A program made the translations under genes and the position numbers. Source: Termitomyces sp. T153 (lineage: Eukaryota > Basidiomycota > Agaricomycetes > Agaricales > Lyophyllaceae). Taken from it: a DNA stretch of 64,000 nt. The stretch is from assembly GCA_018296165.2 (NCBI GenBank), contig JACKQL020000009.1, positions 1-64,000 on the forward strand. Reading direction: 5' to 3'. A model generated the notes under the pieces. It made no database searches. It was not told the origin of the DNA and worked only from the letters and a program-made list of their open reading frames with translations. Positions 34,536 to 46,667 of this stretch are shown here, piece by piece (the first letter of the stretch is position 1; every line of letters begins with the position of its first letter).

Positions 34536-34892
34536 TCTCAGGGGACTTCCATTTCCAACCTCTATGACTAGTTCCAGCACCTCTGCAGCTTGTTTGACAT
34601 CTCTGGGGCTCTTTCCAGAATCCCAAAGTTCTCTGTATTACCTCAGCAACCATTGCCCTAGGGTTAGAAGTAACTCTGGTCACCTGTACAGTAGTTCCCA
34701 TGCCTCCACTGCCTGCTGATGCACTGCACCAAGCAGTGGGGATCCTTAGACTTGTTCTTTTCAGATTCCCCTCTGCTAGGTGATTAGTTACTGATTGTAT
34801 CATTGTCTAATTGTCTACTCTGCTAATATACTTCAGATTCTCCTCTGCTAGCTGCATGACTCTGATCCACTGCTCCGGAGGTTGCCCTTACA
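34536..34892 (+). repeat. 3' LTR of C2
   Basis: 357 bp, TCTCAGGGGAC (TG lost) to GCCCTTACA. Inverse orientation to the C1 LTRs. AGACTTGTTCT inside it (near 34750) is complementary to the family primer site. Confidence 0.85.
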
Positions 34893-36830
34893 GTATCTCC
34901 TTATTATGGATCTTGTAGCTCTGCTCCATCACATTCAGGCTCTTAGAGTAAAAGGCCACTAGATGCCACTTCCCATCCTCCAGAGATTGCTGCAAGAGCA
35001 CAGCCCCAGTGGCAAAGTTGGAGCTGTTGGCTTCTATCTAGAAGGGAGAGTTGTCATCCAGGAAGAGAAGGATGTGTCCAGAGGTTATGGCACACTTGAG
35101 AGTGTCAAAGACCATCTGCTCCAGAGGTCCCCAACTCCATGTAATATCCTTTCCAGTGAGGTTGAATAGCAGACAGACATAGTGCAAGAAGTCCTAGATG
35201 AATCTCTGGTAGAAGTTTGCAGAACCAAGGAATGCTTGCACCTTGTTCTTGGGCTCTAGCCACTCTGCCATACTTGCTGCCTTCACTGGGTCCATCTCCA
35301 CAGCTCTGTGCGAGGTGATCAGGCCAAGGTATTCAATCCAGGTCTGCTCAAACTTACACTTCTCTGGCTTGAGGTAGAGCTGGTGCTGGTGGAGGCATTC
35401 CAGGATGAGGCAAGTGATCTGATGGTGTTCCTCCAGCATTTTGGTATAGATGAGGATGTTGTCAAGGTATACACACACTACACCCTCTGCTATGAGGTCC
35501 TGGAAGATGTCATTCATCATGGTTGGGCTATTAGTGAGTCTGAAGAACATAACAAGCAGCTCAAACAATCCCTGGTTGGTCCAGAAGGTGGTCTTCCACT
35601 TATCTCCTTCCTGGATGTGCATATTGTTGTAACCCCACTGGACATCCAGTTTAGAGAAGTATTGTGCCCCCCAGAATTTGTTGATGAGCTTGGAGATGAG
35701 GGGGAGGGGGTAAAGGTTCTTCACTGTTATAGCATTGAGAACCCAGTAGTCCTGGACCAGTCAGAGCAAGCCATCCTTCTTCTTGATGAAGAAGACTGGA
35801 GAGGCCATCAGAGACTTGGAAGGGTGGATATGACTGGAGTCCAGGTTTTTTTGCAGGAATGCATCAAGCTCATCCTGCTCCCTGGGCATGAGCAGATAGA
35901 CCTTACAGCTGGAGGGTGTGGAATCCAGCAGCAGTTCAATGGCATTGTCCCACTTCTTGCACTCTAGAAGCAAGTTCAATGAGGCTTTGGAGAACACATC
36001 CTCAAATGCATGGAGGTAGGGAGGTACCACATCCTGGAACTCTTGGAGCATGGCATTGGCAGCAAATGCCTGGGCCAGCTGCTGGGACATAGTCTGGCTA
36101 GCCTGGATCTCCACAACAAAGGGCAGCAGGTGTATGGTGGTAGCATAGATCTGATCTCCCACTTCTACCACTTTGTCTAAGAACTCTGGCTCATGTATGC
36201 TACCAAACTCCCTTCTGCACTCCTCCTCTGGGGCTCCTCTACTGCTCCAGTTGTCCTCATAGAGGGCCTCTCTATGAAGGAATGCCAGAGGCAGAGGATC
36301 CAGGAGGTCTAAATCTGTGAAGGGGAGAAGGCCAGCATAACATGCACAGATGGCTGCATGTTCTCAAACTTGGGCCCAGCACTCTGTCCTGTCCTCCATA
36401 GCACAGGTGGAGTACTTTTGGGGGCACCTGCTCATGGTTACTTCTCCTTTGGTCCAATCAACCTCAGAGTTGTGCTTGCAGAGCCATATAAAACCAAAAA
36501 TCATGTTCTGCCTACCTAGGCTGGTAACAGCAAACACAGTGCACTCCACATGGTTCTGATAGCAGAGGACTAGATCAACCACAGAGTTGATGGTGCCTGC
36601 TTTGTTAGGTGTTCCATTGATGTTGTAGACCAGAATGGGCTTGGGTAGGGGCTGTGCAGTCAGGCCATGGCATTTGACAAACTCCAAGTTCAGGAACAGT
36701 TCCATTGCTCTGCTATCCAGAAGAGCCATGACTCTACAGGTTTGCTGGATGTCTGTGTTCTCAATCTCCATGTCTAGACACAGGGAGATGGCAGACAGGC
36801 CAGAAGCCATCACATACTATTGGAGCATTC
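34893..36830 (-). pseudogene. pol: C1 protease, RT and start of RNase H
   Basis: Minus strand: retropepsin remnant ALLDSRAMELFLNLEF (DSG changed to DSR) with GRQNMIFGFIWL (36813-36364). Then pre-RT linker and RT N-terminus to FFIKKKDGLL (36171-35761), RT core YPLPLISKLINKFWGAQYFSKLD (35724 on) and active site YLDN. The frame continues into RNase H and stops at 34893 near the KIHNKE motif, where C2 begins. Fairly long open stretches remain. Confidence 0.85.
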
Positions 36831-37047
36831 AATGCACCCAGGCAGGGCTATGCTGATGGACCTTTGGAGGTGTTGGGGAGCTTAGTGGAGGCTCTGGAGT
36901 TAGTGTTTGTACATCTGAAGGGGAGTGGTTGAAGTTCCTCTGTCTCAGAATGAAGGGCATTGGAAAAGGCAGTTTCATTTTCTATTGACAGACACAGGAA
37001 CCTGCTATCACCCAGCAATAGAGATGTACACCTCATTCATTGCTCAA

Positions 37048-38310
37048 CTAAAAATCCTCCTCTAGCTCCAGGAGTGAGGTGCATGTGCTGATCTCCTCTG
37101 GGGTCAACTCTGGCATAGGCTCATCCAGCAACAAAGCTCTGGTGGCATCCTTTGCAGCCAAAAGCTGCAGGAGGAGTTTCTCCTGCTCCGCTATGGGGAG
37201 GTGGCATACCTCCAGGCCCAGGGGGCAGTGCTGTGCAAAGTGCCCAGAGTTCTGGCATCTCCAACACAGCAGTGGAGCAGTGCAGAGCTGCCTAGCAGCA
37301 TCCACATCCATAGAGATCCTAGGCAGCAGGGGCACACTGTGGGAATGGCCAGAGTAAAGGCTGGCATTAGGTGAGCAGGTGTAGGGTAGTGCAAATTGCT
37401 GATTGGAGTGGGGCACAATGTAGAATGTGGATGGCAGAGCTCCCTCTGGATCTCTATGAGTTGCCATTGGTTCTGGGCCACCTCATACTACAATGCAATC
37501 TTTTCATTGTTGGAGTGACCCTCTGCCAGATTGTCAATGTGTTCCACCAGTGCAGGGTGCAAGCTATCCTGGAAGGTGAGGCATAGTTGAAGGCTGTTGA
37601 GGTAAGTGGCCTGCTCAACCAGAGCCCAGAACAAGTCAATGTACTCATCCAGTGTATGCTTTCCTTGCCCATATTGCTCTCTATCACATAGTGTCAAGGC
37701 TGCAGTCTTGGCAGGGTCTAATGGGAAAAACTCCACATGAAGTCCTTCTCAAAGGCAGCCCAGTCTAGAAAACTTCCAATGCCTCTAGAGCAATAGAAAA
37801 CTCACAGCGCATAGATGGAGGCACATCTGGACTTCATGTATGACAGCACCCAGGCTATTTTCAATGCATCAGAGTCAAAGGCACCCCTACTGAGGTGGAT
37901 ATAAGTGAGGCAGGATTGCAGAAATTGCTCCCCACCAGAATGGGTACCATTGTATGTGTCTAGTAGCACTAGACACAGAATCCATGGCCATAGGGTCACT
38001 AGAGCTGTGGGAACAGGTGCAGAAGAGATTGGGGCTGGTTTTGCAGCCACAGGAGGGGCAGAGTTAGGGGTTAGGCATTCAAGCAATGCCTGGAGTGATT
38101 GGAAGATAGGATCTGTTGTTTGGTGGAGAGTAGAGAGTTCAGTAGTATGGTGGGTGATAGATGATTGCATCAATTGCACCTGAGTTTCTAAGTGTAGCAG
38201 GCAAGTCCAGGCTTTGTCCTGTGGAGCCAGGGCCTCCAAGAGTGTGTCTGGGTTGGCAAGCTGGATCATAGAACTCTGCAGTGTTTGATCCTGGTGGGGA
38301 AGCAATGGAT
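37048..38310 (-). pseudogene. gag: C1 gag
   Basis: Minus strand from about 38305 (ending of an N-terminal region with LETQVQLMQSS) through a capsid-like segment to a knuckle CWRCQNSGHFAQHC (about 37260-37220). It ends near 37048. One frame change lies around 37740-37800 and there are a few stops. The knuckle is canonical C-x2-C-x4-H-x4-C. Confidence 0.83.
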
Positions 38311-38362
38311 AGTGGTTCAGAGGTTTCTTATAGCTATGAGCAGCTTCCAGACCAGTTTAAGG

Positions 38363-38373
38363 AGACTTGTTCT
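38363..38373 (-). promoter_or_regulatory. Self-complementary primer site of C1
   Basis: The minus strand reads AGAACAAGTCT two nt inside the 5' LTR. It matches in complement the C1 3' LTR at 18843-18853 (11/11) and the 5' LTR near 38502-38512 (10/11). Confidence 0.6.
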
Positions 38374-38375
38374 GC

Positions 38376-38751
38376 TGTAATGGCAACCTCTGGAGTGGCA
38401 GATTGGAGTCACATAGCTAGCAAAGGGGAATCCAAAGTATATTAGCAGAGTAGACAATGATACAATCAGTAACTAATCACCTAGCAGAGGGGAATCCAAA
38501 GAGAACAAGTATAAGGATCCCTGCTGCTCAGCACAGTGCATCAGCAGGTGGCAGAGGCACAGAAACTACTGTACAGAAGACCAGAGCTGCTCCTAACCCT
38601 AGGGAAATAATTGCTGAAGTAATATAGAGAACTCTGCAGTTCTCTGGAGATCTAACATTTCTAGGGCTCTTTCTAAAACCTTGGAGACATCAAACAAGCT
38701 GCAGAGGTGCTGGAACCAGTCACAAAAGTAGGAAATGGAAGTCCCCTGACA
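38376..38751 (-). repeat. 5' LTR of C1
   Basis: 376 bp on the minus strand, TGTCAGGGGAC...CATTACA. It pairs with 18717-19085. Confidence 0.87.
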
Positions 38752-38844
38752 CCCCTGTGATCTACATGACCACTCTGGAGTTCCCCAATAACTGCAGGAC
38801 AGATCACATTCCCATCAGAATATCACTGCAGCCCACTCCCAATC
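38752..38844 (+). repeat. 3' LTR of B1, middle segment
   Basis: Continues the B LTR after C1: CCCATCAGAATATCACTGCAG corresponds to about 53398-53418 in B3. It ends with the TSD CAATC (38840-38844). Confidence 0.8.
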
Positions 38845-40031
38845 TGTCAGGTTCCACTGACCATGGGGGCTCAGCTGCACTGGGCAAATCCTTACTAGGC
38901 AGACATGATTTCCTGCACTGATAACTGGGCACTTGGAGAAGTTCTAAGCATGAGGAACTTGCAAGAATAAGTGATGAGAAGTGATCCAAGCAAGTCCAGG
39001 GTGGTCCAGGAGAGTGTAGAACAAGTTGTGGGGAAAGGGACAAGCTTGGCGAGGTGTTAGGTATGAGTCCCTAAGTGAGTATTGTAGGTGCAGAGAAAGC
39101 AGAAACTATGCCAGTGATGGGAGCAGAGCCAGAGCTTGGGGGGGATCAACAGAAGTTGATGGGGGATTGACAGAAGCTGGTAGAGTTCAGGGCTGAGCAA
39201 GTAGCAAGGTCCAGAGTTGGTTTAAAGAATGCTTGAGGATTGTAATTGTAAGTGTGGAGTTTGTGAAAGCATTAAGGATTGAAAAGGACTTGAGTGCAAG
39301 GAGGAAAATAGATCAAACAAGATAAGATAGAGCTGAACAAAGTGAGACAGAGTTGAGATGAGATTGAGATGAGAACAAAAATAGATTCAGGCAGAGATAC
39401 AAAATGATAATGAGGACAATAACAGAATAGAGACAAGATAAGACTAGAAGACTGGGAGTAAAGGAAATGTAATATGGGACATAAAACATGAGAGAGAAAC
39501 AATCAGACCATAGGTAATGTTGAACAATAGGTAATATCAAGACTAGAGTACAAGGAGCTACTCTATGACTTATATACTGGCTACTGGAGTGCTCTGGAGG
39601 ACAGCAGGTGTGGTGGCAGGGCTTGGCAGGGCTTGGTAGAGTTGATGGGTGTTGGTTGTGATCAGAGGGCAGGCTGCATTAATATCTTGATGGGATCAGT
39701 TGGAGATGCAGGCCATTCCAAGATAGTCAGAATACTCTGGAGTGGGTCAGGAGAACCAGGTTGATGGGCTGGTGACAAATGACAGAGTCAGGAACATCAG
39801 AAGATGGTTCCAGGGGTTCAGGAGATCTAGGGGAAGCATTGGCAGCTGCAGAGAAGATATTGGAGTTGGCCAAAGGGGCCATCAGGGTTTGCCAGAGAAG
39901 TGTTGGAGTTGCCTGGAGTAGGCATGGAGGGTGTATAATGGTTGGGGGGTTGAGAGGGCATTGAGGAGAAAGCTCCGGAGAAGCAAGTAGGCTGGGAATG
40001 GGGTCGGGGATTCAGGGAGTGGGTTATGACA
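38845..40031 (-). repeat. Family-B solo LTR, TSD CAATC
   Basis: Minus orientation, TGTCATAACC...CTGACA, 1187 bp against 1000 bp in B3 (some internal extra sequence). Flanked by CAATC at 38840-38844 and 40032-40036 with no internal element, so it is a product of LTR-LTR recombination after insertion. It contains the conserved AGTCTTGATATTA start-region motif on the minus strand (near 39541-39529). Confidence 0.88.
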
Positions 40032-40036
40032 CAATC

Positions 40037-40712
40037 AGAACCACCACCTGTCCACCCATGCAGCTCTGATGAGCCCCACCATTGCAACCTCAACTCCCAG
40101 AAAAGGTCCAGTAGTCAGTACATAAAGATGTAGAGTAGCATCTGTTACCTTAGTCTTGATATTACATTAACTGGTTACTTGTGTCTTGTGTTTCTTTCTG
40201 TCTTGTCTCTATTTCTGTTTTTAGTCTTAAACCGATTTCCTTTCTCAGTTCCATCTTGTCTTGCCTATCTCTGTTCCTTTATTTCTCCTAAGTTCCTTTC
40301 ATCTCCAACATCATTACAAACTCCACACATGTGCTATAACCTTCAAACATTCCTACAACAGCTCTGGACCTCACCCTACACTCAGCCCCAGAACCCATCA
40401 GTCTTGATTGATTCCCTGTCAAACTCTGGCCCTGCTCCCATCACTTGCAAAGCCTCCACTTACCCTGCAGTCCATCTATGTGCCTACAAACCCATTCCTG
40501 ATGCCTCCCCAAGCCCAACATTTAATAAACTTGGTCTTTGACTTCTCTGGACCACTCTGGACTTGCTTGGACCGATTCCCCTGACTTCCCCTCACAAGTC
40601 CCTGTAATCTGCACCCACTCCAGAGCACTAGGTTATAAGTAAAGAACATTGCATCCACCTAGTAAGGACTTGCCTAGTGTAGCTGAGCCCCCATAGTTAG
40701 CAGAACCTGACA
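40037..40712 (+). repeat. 3' LTR of B1, last segment
   Basis: B LTR from just after the solo-LTR site to the terminal CCTGACA. It contains the conserved AGTCTTGATATTA near 40151-40163. The right edge (40712) marks the end of B1. Confidence 0.85.
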
Positions 40713-40943
40713 ATGCCAGTGGCCATCAACAATTATGTCAGCCAATTTTTTCACTGAGTGCAAAGTCCAACTGAGCTTTGTCTTCTTCCACATCATTGGT
40801 GCTATGTGCCAACTTCACTGAAGAGACTCCTTGCTTCATGGGCAAGAAAAAGAAATGGCCAGGTGAGGTGGATGTTGATCTGCTAGGCTATTCAGTGAGC
40901 TCTAGACAGAGCTCAAGAGGGAGAGGACTAGGAAGTAGCTTGC

Positions 40944-43402
40944 TTGCTGGCTTTGGTGGCTTTGTTGCATTGGCAGGAGGCTTGGTGCAGCATTGTCATG
41001 TCAGCAGAGGCAATGGAGGTTGATGATAAAGGCCCAGAGTCAATTACAGCTCTAATGCAGTTGTTAGCACCCCCTAGACAGTCATATTCACCATTGCCTA
41101 CTGAAGCGCATTCCTCAGATGCACCTTCTTCATTGTCAAGTGCATTGGGGCAACTAGCAGCTGCCTCAAGTAGCAAAGGAAAGGGCAAAGTGACTGCAAC
41201 ATTGCCACCTACACTGGCACAGGAGAGTAGCACTCCCTCATTGACTGCCTGAAAGACAGTCAAGCAATGCTTCTCTGCAAAGGAGAAGGGCAAGGGCAAA
41301 GCAAAAGAGCCCAAGCCTTCAACTGCTGTGAATGAGCAAATCACTCACCTGCTCCAGTGGCTTGACAAAGCCAGAGTGCCAGAGGACATTGGTGCTGATG
41401 TCCTCAACAACCCTATAGTGCAGCTAGCACTAGCTCAAGTTCTGAATGAACTTGATGTTGTTTGAAATCAAAGGAATGAGGCCTGGGCAGACCTCTTCCA
41501 TGCAGCATTGGGGAAGGAGAAACATGTAGCCTCCCTTCCTAACCCTCAAGAGGCAGAGAAGGCTTGTACTGAGCCTTCTGTGTTTGTTGAGGGATATTTG
41601 ACTCAGAGGGCACCACTTGTGCCCTACAATGATGTGGTGCCTGCTGATAATGGCCAGAGGATGGACAAGTGCCCTGTTTCCATGGTGGTGTCACCCACTG
41701 CTAGGCCATTGAAGCTAGTGGCAGCTCAAGTGAAGCTGCCAAAACTAGCAGCAACTAAGCAGGGAACATCAAGGCCCTCCACCAAACAAGCTAGCACTGG
41801 GACCACTCCTTTAACTGTAGCACCCATCATCCCTTCCAGGGTCCTGGGATCACAGTTTTAGTCAGCAAAAATCCATACTCTCAACTGCCCCTCACATCTA
41901 GAATAAGCCTAACACCCTCATTCACTCTACACTCAGAGCCCCCCACCAGCTATACAAGGAAAAGCAATGCCACCAGCATCCAGACTATCCATTGACTCTA
42001 CTCAGGGTGGTGCCAACCACTCAAGGACCACAACACCTGCCTGACAACTTCTTACCAGATCCAAAATTGGCTTCCTGCTAGCCAGGGAGTCCAGGCTGGT
42101 GAAGTCAGCAACCAAGGCATGCTACTAGTTGGAAACCAGGAGATGGATCCTAGCCAGCAAACCATATGAGTGCCAAAGGCTTGTCTACATCCTTCTGATG
42201 GTGGCAATAGCAATCAAAGGAGCAAGGACAGATAGCAATGTGCATAATGCAACCTTAGCAGTAGCTTTCCTGCCTGCTGGAGGAGGACATAGAGGACCAT
42301 GTGTCAGACACCCTTGCTCAGTTGGTAGCCAACAAGGTGCTTAAACACATGACTCCAACCATGTTGCATATGTCCTCCATGCTCAATTTCATGTCGGCAT
42401 CCAGCACTAGCTAAGCAGAGACCATGCTAGTGCTAAAGGAAATACACTCTAACCTGATCAATGTATTGAAAGTGCTGGAAGCATCTGCAACCAAGCTCAC
42501 AAAAGAGATGCAGGCATCTATGGATAATGCCTACTGCAACTCATGGGCTAAAGTAGCACCTACCCCCCCCCCCTCCCTCCTAGTGGAGTTCCCACTGAGT
42601 TCAATCCTGTATTAGCACCTGAGCTCACCCATCTACAGCAATGCCTCCTTTGCAGAGCCCACACAGTACTAGTTGAAGTCAACCATGATGCCCCAGATGC
42701 CCTGGTTGACCAATCCTCAAAGGGCAATGCCCTTCTACAAGATAGAACCAACAACTTCTTAGCAAAATAGATAAAGCAGGAGCTAACCTAGCAGCTGTTG
42801 ACAGTATCCCCCCAGAGCCATACAAAACCATAGTCTGAGGCATTCAGTCCCTTAACAGAGGCAGCTACCTATTCAAGCTGGATTCAGCAGAATCAGCAGC
42901 ACAGTTTAGGGAATATGCTGAGGACTCCAATTGGAGACTGGTTGAGACATGCATCAGCAAATCAGCAAAAGTACAGGAGAAGGCCTTCTACCTCATCATG
43001 AGGTTTGTACCTTGCAGGGGTGAGTTTGACCCCTCAAGAACAAGTGACATCATGGTGCTTGAGGAGGAAAACAGTCTGCCAAGAGGCTCCATCACATCAG
43101 TGTGGCTAAAGAGGATTCAAGAAAGAACACCAACCCAGTTACTGGCCTTGCTGAAGGTAACTTGTAACAATGTGATGATAGCTAACCACCTCCTCAGGAA
43201 ACAAGTCTTGATTGTGGGCCACTTAGTAGTGATCAGGAAGAACCTAAGGGAACCTTTAAAATGCAACAAATTCCAGCACTACAGTCACTTCAGAGCAGCA
43301 TGCAAGGGTAATAACCACTGCAGGTACTGTGTGAGTGAGGACCACATGATGGCAGAGTGCCCCAATGGAGGCACAGCTCTGCAGCATCTTCTGTGGGACT
43401 GA
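40944..43402 (+). pseudogene. LINE ORF1 (gag-like) with zinc knuckles
   Basis: Ser/Ala/Pro-rich N-terminus with a basic patch (KGKGKAKEPKPS) and broken by several stops (for example about 41250 and 41463). The C-terminal part (42998-43402) ends in knuckle sequences: CNKFQHYSHFRAAC (degraded) and CRYCVSEDHMMAEC (C-x2-C-x4-H-x4-C). ORF1 proteins of Tad/I-type LINEs bind their RNA through such fingers. Confidence 0.75.
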
Positions 43403-43731
43403 CTCCACACATGCAAGCTCATCTCCCAAATGCCTGGCCTTTGTGAAATGCTGTGAAGATCTGGACATGAGATACCTCAAGAACAACATGCCCTACTTTC
43501 CCTCTGGCAACCCTCAAACATGGATGCTCAGCCTGGCAAAAAAGTTCTATGCCCTCCTGACACCCATTCCCTGGATCTTGACAAAACATACCCCAGTAAT
43601 AGGGAAGAGACAAGCTACAATACTTGACCTCCTCAAACCTACTAAGTCTGAACCCATATCAAGCCTGCAACATAGTGCCCCCCATGATGTAACCCTGCAA
43701 TGAAACAAAACACAAACACACTAACAAGTCT

Positions 43732-44650
43732 TTGAATCTGGCAGCAAAATGTCTGGAAGTTGTTATTAGCTCAGGAAACAGTACTTGCAGCAGCAGACCC
43801 CAAGAAATGAGACATGTTAGCACTGCAGGAACCATACCTCAACTGCTGAGGCAACACAAGGACTTCCTAACACTGGAGGGTTCATTACCCTCCAACAAGT
43901 CAACAAGATGGAAGCAATAGAGTGTGCTCCATTATCTTAGTCAATGTTAACATTTCTACAGACACATACACCTTTCTGGATGTACTGTGCCTGGACATCA
44001 TAGCTATACTTTTTACTGGAACCAATGAGTACCTCACCATCTTCAACATCTACAATGACTATATCAATAATGGAAGCCTTGAAGCCCTATCCACATTCCT
44101 GTCTTCCTCCCTGAACCTGGCCTGTCCTGAAGCAGACAACCATATGCTGTGGATAGGAGATTTCAATTGGCATCACCCACTCTAGGAGTTGGTGGACAAC
44201 TGCCACCTCAACTCCTCCAAGGAGGAGATGCAACCACTGCTCCACCTACTAAGTCAGTACCATATGGAACTGGCATTGCCCCCTAGCACACTAATGCTAC
44301 AGACAATAGATGGGCACTGGACAAGGCTAGATAATGTCTGGTGCAGAAGCAATGGGTCTGACCCCATCATGTCATGTGAAGCAGTACTGGAGCTGCACCC
44401 TGTCCATGTGGATCACCTCCCAATCATCACCACAGTTGAGCTTTTGGTACCCCAAAAAGCAAGCCCCCCCACCAAAGACTTTCATGCAGTGGACTGGGAT
44501 AGATTTAATGCCTCTCTCAAGAAGAAGCTGAATGGTATGCTCCTGCTAATGCATATCCAGACTGGAGTGTTATTCAACACTAAGGTCTCACTGCTGATGG
44601 CAGCAATACAGGAGGTCATAGCAGATGGAAGATATAGTCCCCAGTAAAAA
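43732..44650 (+). pseudogene. LINE endonuclease domain
   Basis: AP-endonuclease-like remnants: LQEPYLN-type start near 43820, and DNHMLWIGDFNWHHPL (GDFNxHHP, catalytic Asp/Asn/His region) ending at 44185. The end of the domain is VHVDHLPIITTVEL (DHLPI, the SDH-type motif, near 44410). Broken by TAG at 43918, TAG at 44183 and frame changes. Confidence 0.8.
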
Positions 44651-44763
44651 GCCTTGCCCACACACAAAGTGCTGGTGGAACAATGAGCTGATGGCTCTCA
44701 AAAAAGCCAGGGGCAAGGCAAACAACCTAGCTATACAAATTTCATAACATCACTGACCATCCA

Positions 44764-46340
44764 GTGCAACATGAAGCAGCATGCCTCAATGTCCTTATGG
44801 CAGAGCAGATCAAGCAGGCTAAAAACAAGCACTGGAAGGACTGGCTGGAGAATATCAATTCCCAGCAAATATACATGGTGAACAATTACATAGTATGGGA
44901 GCCCACAGACTTGTCCTCTGACCATGTCCTGAATCTGAGGAGGGAACTGGATGCTATACTGTGGGCCACAACCAATGCTCAGAAAGCCAAAATTTTAGCT
45001 GAGTGCTTTTTTCCTATGCCCCCCATGTCCCCATCCATTCCAGCGTCTGTATATCTATGCCCCCTGCCAGACACATGCTTCTTCAACCACCAGCACATTA
45101 AAGCAGTGATTGGGCAACTCCAGCCATATAAAGCACTGGGTCCTGATGGGATCCCAACTGTGGTGCTGAAACAATGCACTGACACTCTTCTAGACCATGT
45201 ATACTATATTTTTAGAGCCATGCTTAAACTCAGCATGTACCACAAATCCTGGTTGGAATTGACAACACTAGTCCTGCATAAATCAAACTGGCCTTCATAC
45301 AACATGGTAAAGGCCTATCAGCCAATAGGTCTGTTAAACATGATTGAGAAGCTTCTCTCAACAATTGTCATAGCAGACCTCTCATACTTAGCTGAGAAAC
45401 ACCACCTACTCCCACCAGGCCAGTTCAGAGGCAGGCCAGGATGTAATACAACAGATGCCATGCAGGTGGTTGTAAGTCAAATCAAGGACACCTAGCAAAA
45501 AAGTATGGTAGCAGCAGTGCTATCCCATGACATACAGAGCACCTTCCCCAACACCATGCGCAACCACCTCATCCACAACATGAAGGAATGAGGGGTCCCC
45601 AGTTGCTACACAACATTAGTCAGACAAATGCTTATAGCTGGCAAACCAGGCTTAAATTTGATGATTACACATCCAACCTGATGGACATATCAAATAGCAC
45701 CACCTAGGGCTGCCCCCTATCAATGATCCTCTATGCCTTCTATAATGTTCCCCTCATGCTCACAGCAGATGCCACATCCAAATCTGAGATGTCAATTGGA
45801 TTTGTTGATGACTCAATGTTTCTGGCAACTGTGAAAATGCTAAGTGAAGTGCACTGGATGCTGAAGGACATGATGGAAAGGCATGGTGGTGGATTCAAAT
45901 GGTCTGTCATTCATAACTCACCATTTGAACTCACAAAGCTTGCCCTCATGAACTTCCCATGGTTGCACCTTGACAAAATCCTGGACAACTTGATCATCAG
46001 ACACCTCAACCTGGATGGGTCTACCACCACACAAAGGGTCAAGACCAAAACCTCATACAAGTACCTAGGAGTAGTCTTTGACCCAGAACTCAGGTGGAAC
46101 ACCCACCACCAAAAGGTTGTAGTGCAAGCAGCATGGTGGACAATGCAAATCTGGAGGCTCTCTAGGCCATCTAGAGGCATGCCCCCACACTGCATATGCC
46201 AACTATACAATACAGCAGCAGTCCCTGCCATCACCTATGCAGCTGAGATCTGGTACATGGAAGTTCACACAAAGCCTCTCATACAGAGGAGATCTGTCTC
46301 TGTAGCCACCACCAACAAACTACTGCCATTGCAATGGTGA
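44764..46340 (+). pseudogene. LINE reverse transcriptase
   Basis: 44764-45495 is open and holds ALGPDGIPTVVLKQC, YRPIGLLN-like AYQPIGLLNMIEKLLS and HHLLPPGQFRGRPGCNTTDAMQ. After a TAG and frame changes, 45723-46340 holds the active site FVDDSMFL intact, then KYLGVVFDPELRW and the thumb region. These are standard non-LTR RT motifs in order. Confidence 0.88.
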
Positions 46341-46667
46341 GTGGCAAAAGTAATCACAGGCATGCTCAGTACCACTGCAGGCAATGTGCTGGATGCACAT
46401 GCAGGCCTGTTACTGGTGGAACTTCTCTTCAAGAAGGTCCTGTTTAGGGCTGCAGTAAGACTCTTGGTGCTACCTGCCTCCTACCCAGTCTCCCCCATAG
46501 TTCACTGCACAGCAGGCCACTACATGTCATGATACAAGTCACCTCTCCACAACCTATTTCACTTTACTAACATTGACTCCAAACACATAGAGACCATTGA
46601 ACCAGTTTACTGCAGACCCAACTACTCACCAGCCTTCACTACCAGCATAGAACCAGACAAAGCTGAT

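Larger units (their letters stand above)
20436..34892 (+). mobile_element. Element C2: family-C copy inserted in C1 in inverse orientation, 5' LTR lost
   Basis: Plus-strand gag starts abruptly at about 20436. PR and early RT run to 22828, D1 interrupts, and RT to chromodomain and the 3' LTR (34536-34892) follow. No 5' LTR is found at the left edge. Insertion into C1 followed by a deletion across the left junction would explain both the missing LTR and the missing part of C1. This history is inferred. Confidence 0.7.
18717..38751 (-). mobile_element. Element C1: Ty3/Gypsy chromovirus, minus strand, split by C2
   Basis: 3' LTR 18717-19085 and integrase-chromodomain part up to about 20435; 5' LTR 38376-38751 and gag to RNase H from 38375 down to 34893. 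The bases beside the ends, CCTCC at 18712-18716 and CCCCT at 38752-38756, could be a decayed 5-bp target duplication. About 650 bp of the RNase H to integrase region is missing at the left junction with C2. Confidence 0.75.
15477..40712 (+). mobile_element. Element B1: old family-B chromovirus, 3' part, repeatedly interrupted
   Basis: The B1 sequence is split into 15477-18716, 38752-38844 and 40037-40712. It aligns by eye with B3 from 60005 to its 3' LTR end: integrase tail, chromodomain, antisense accessory region, then LTR. CpG has largely become TG or CA and all frames are broken. C1 and a solo LTR interrupt its 3' LTR. Confidence 0.85.

Noticed and set aside
40713..40760. Target duplication for the LINE
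   Set aside because: CATCAACA occurs on both sides (about 40723 and 48150) but not at the exact ends, and the surrounding letters differ. I judged it a chance match.
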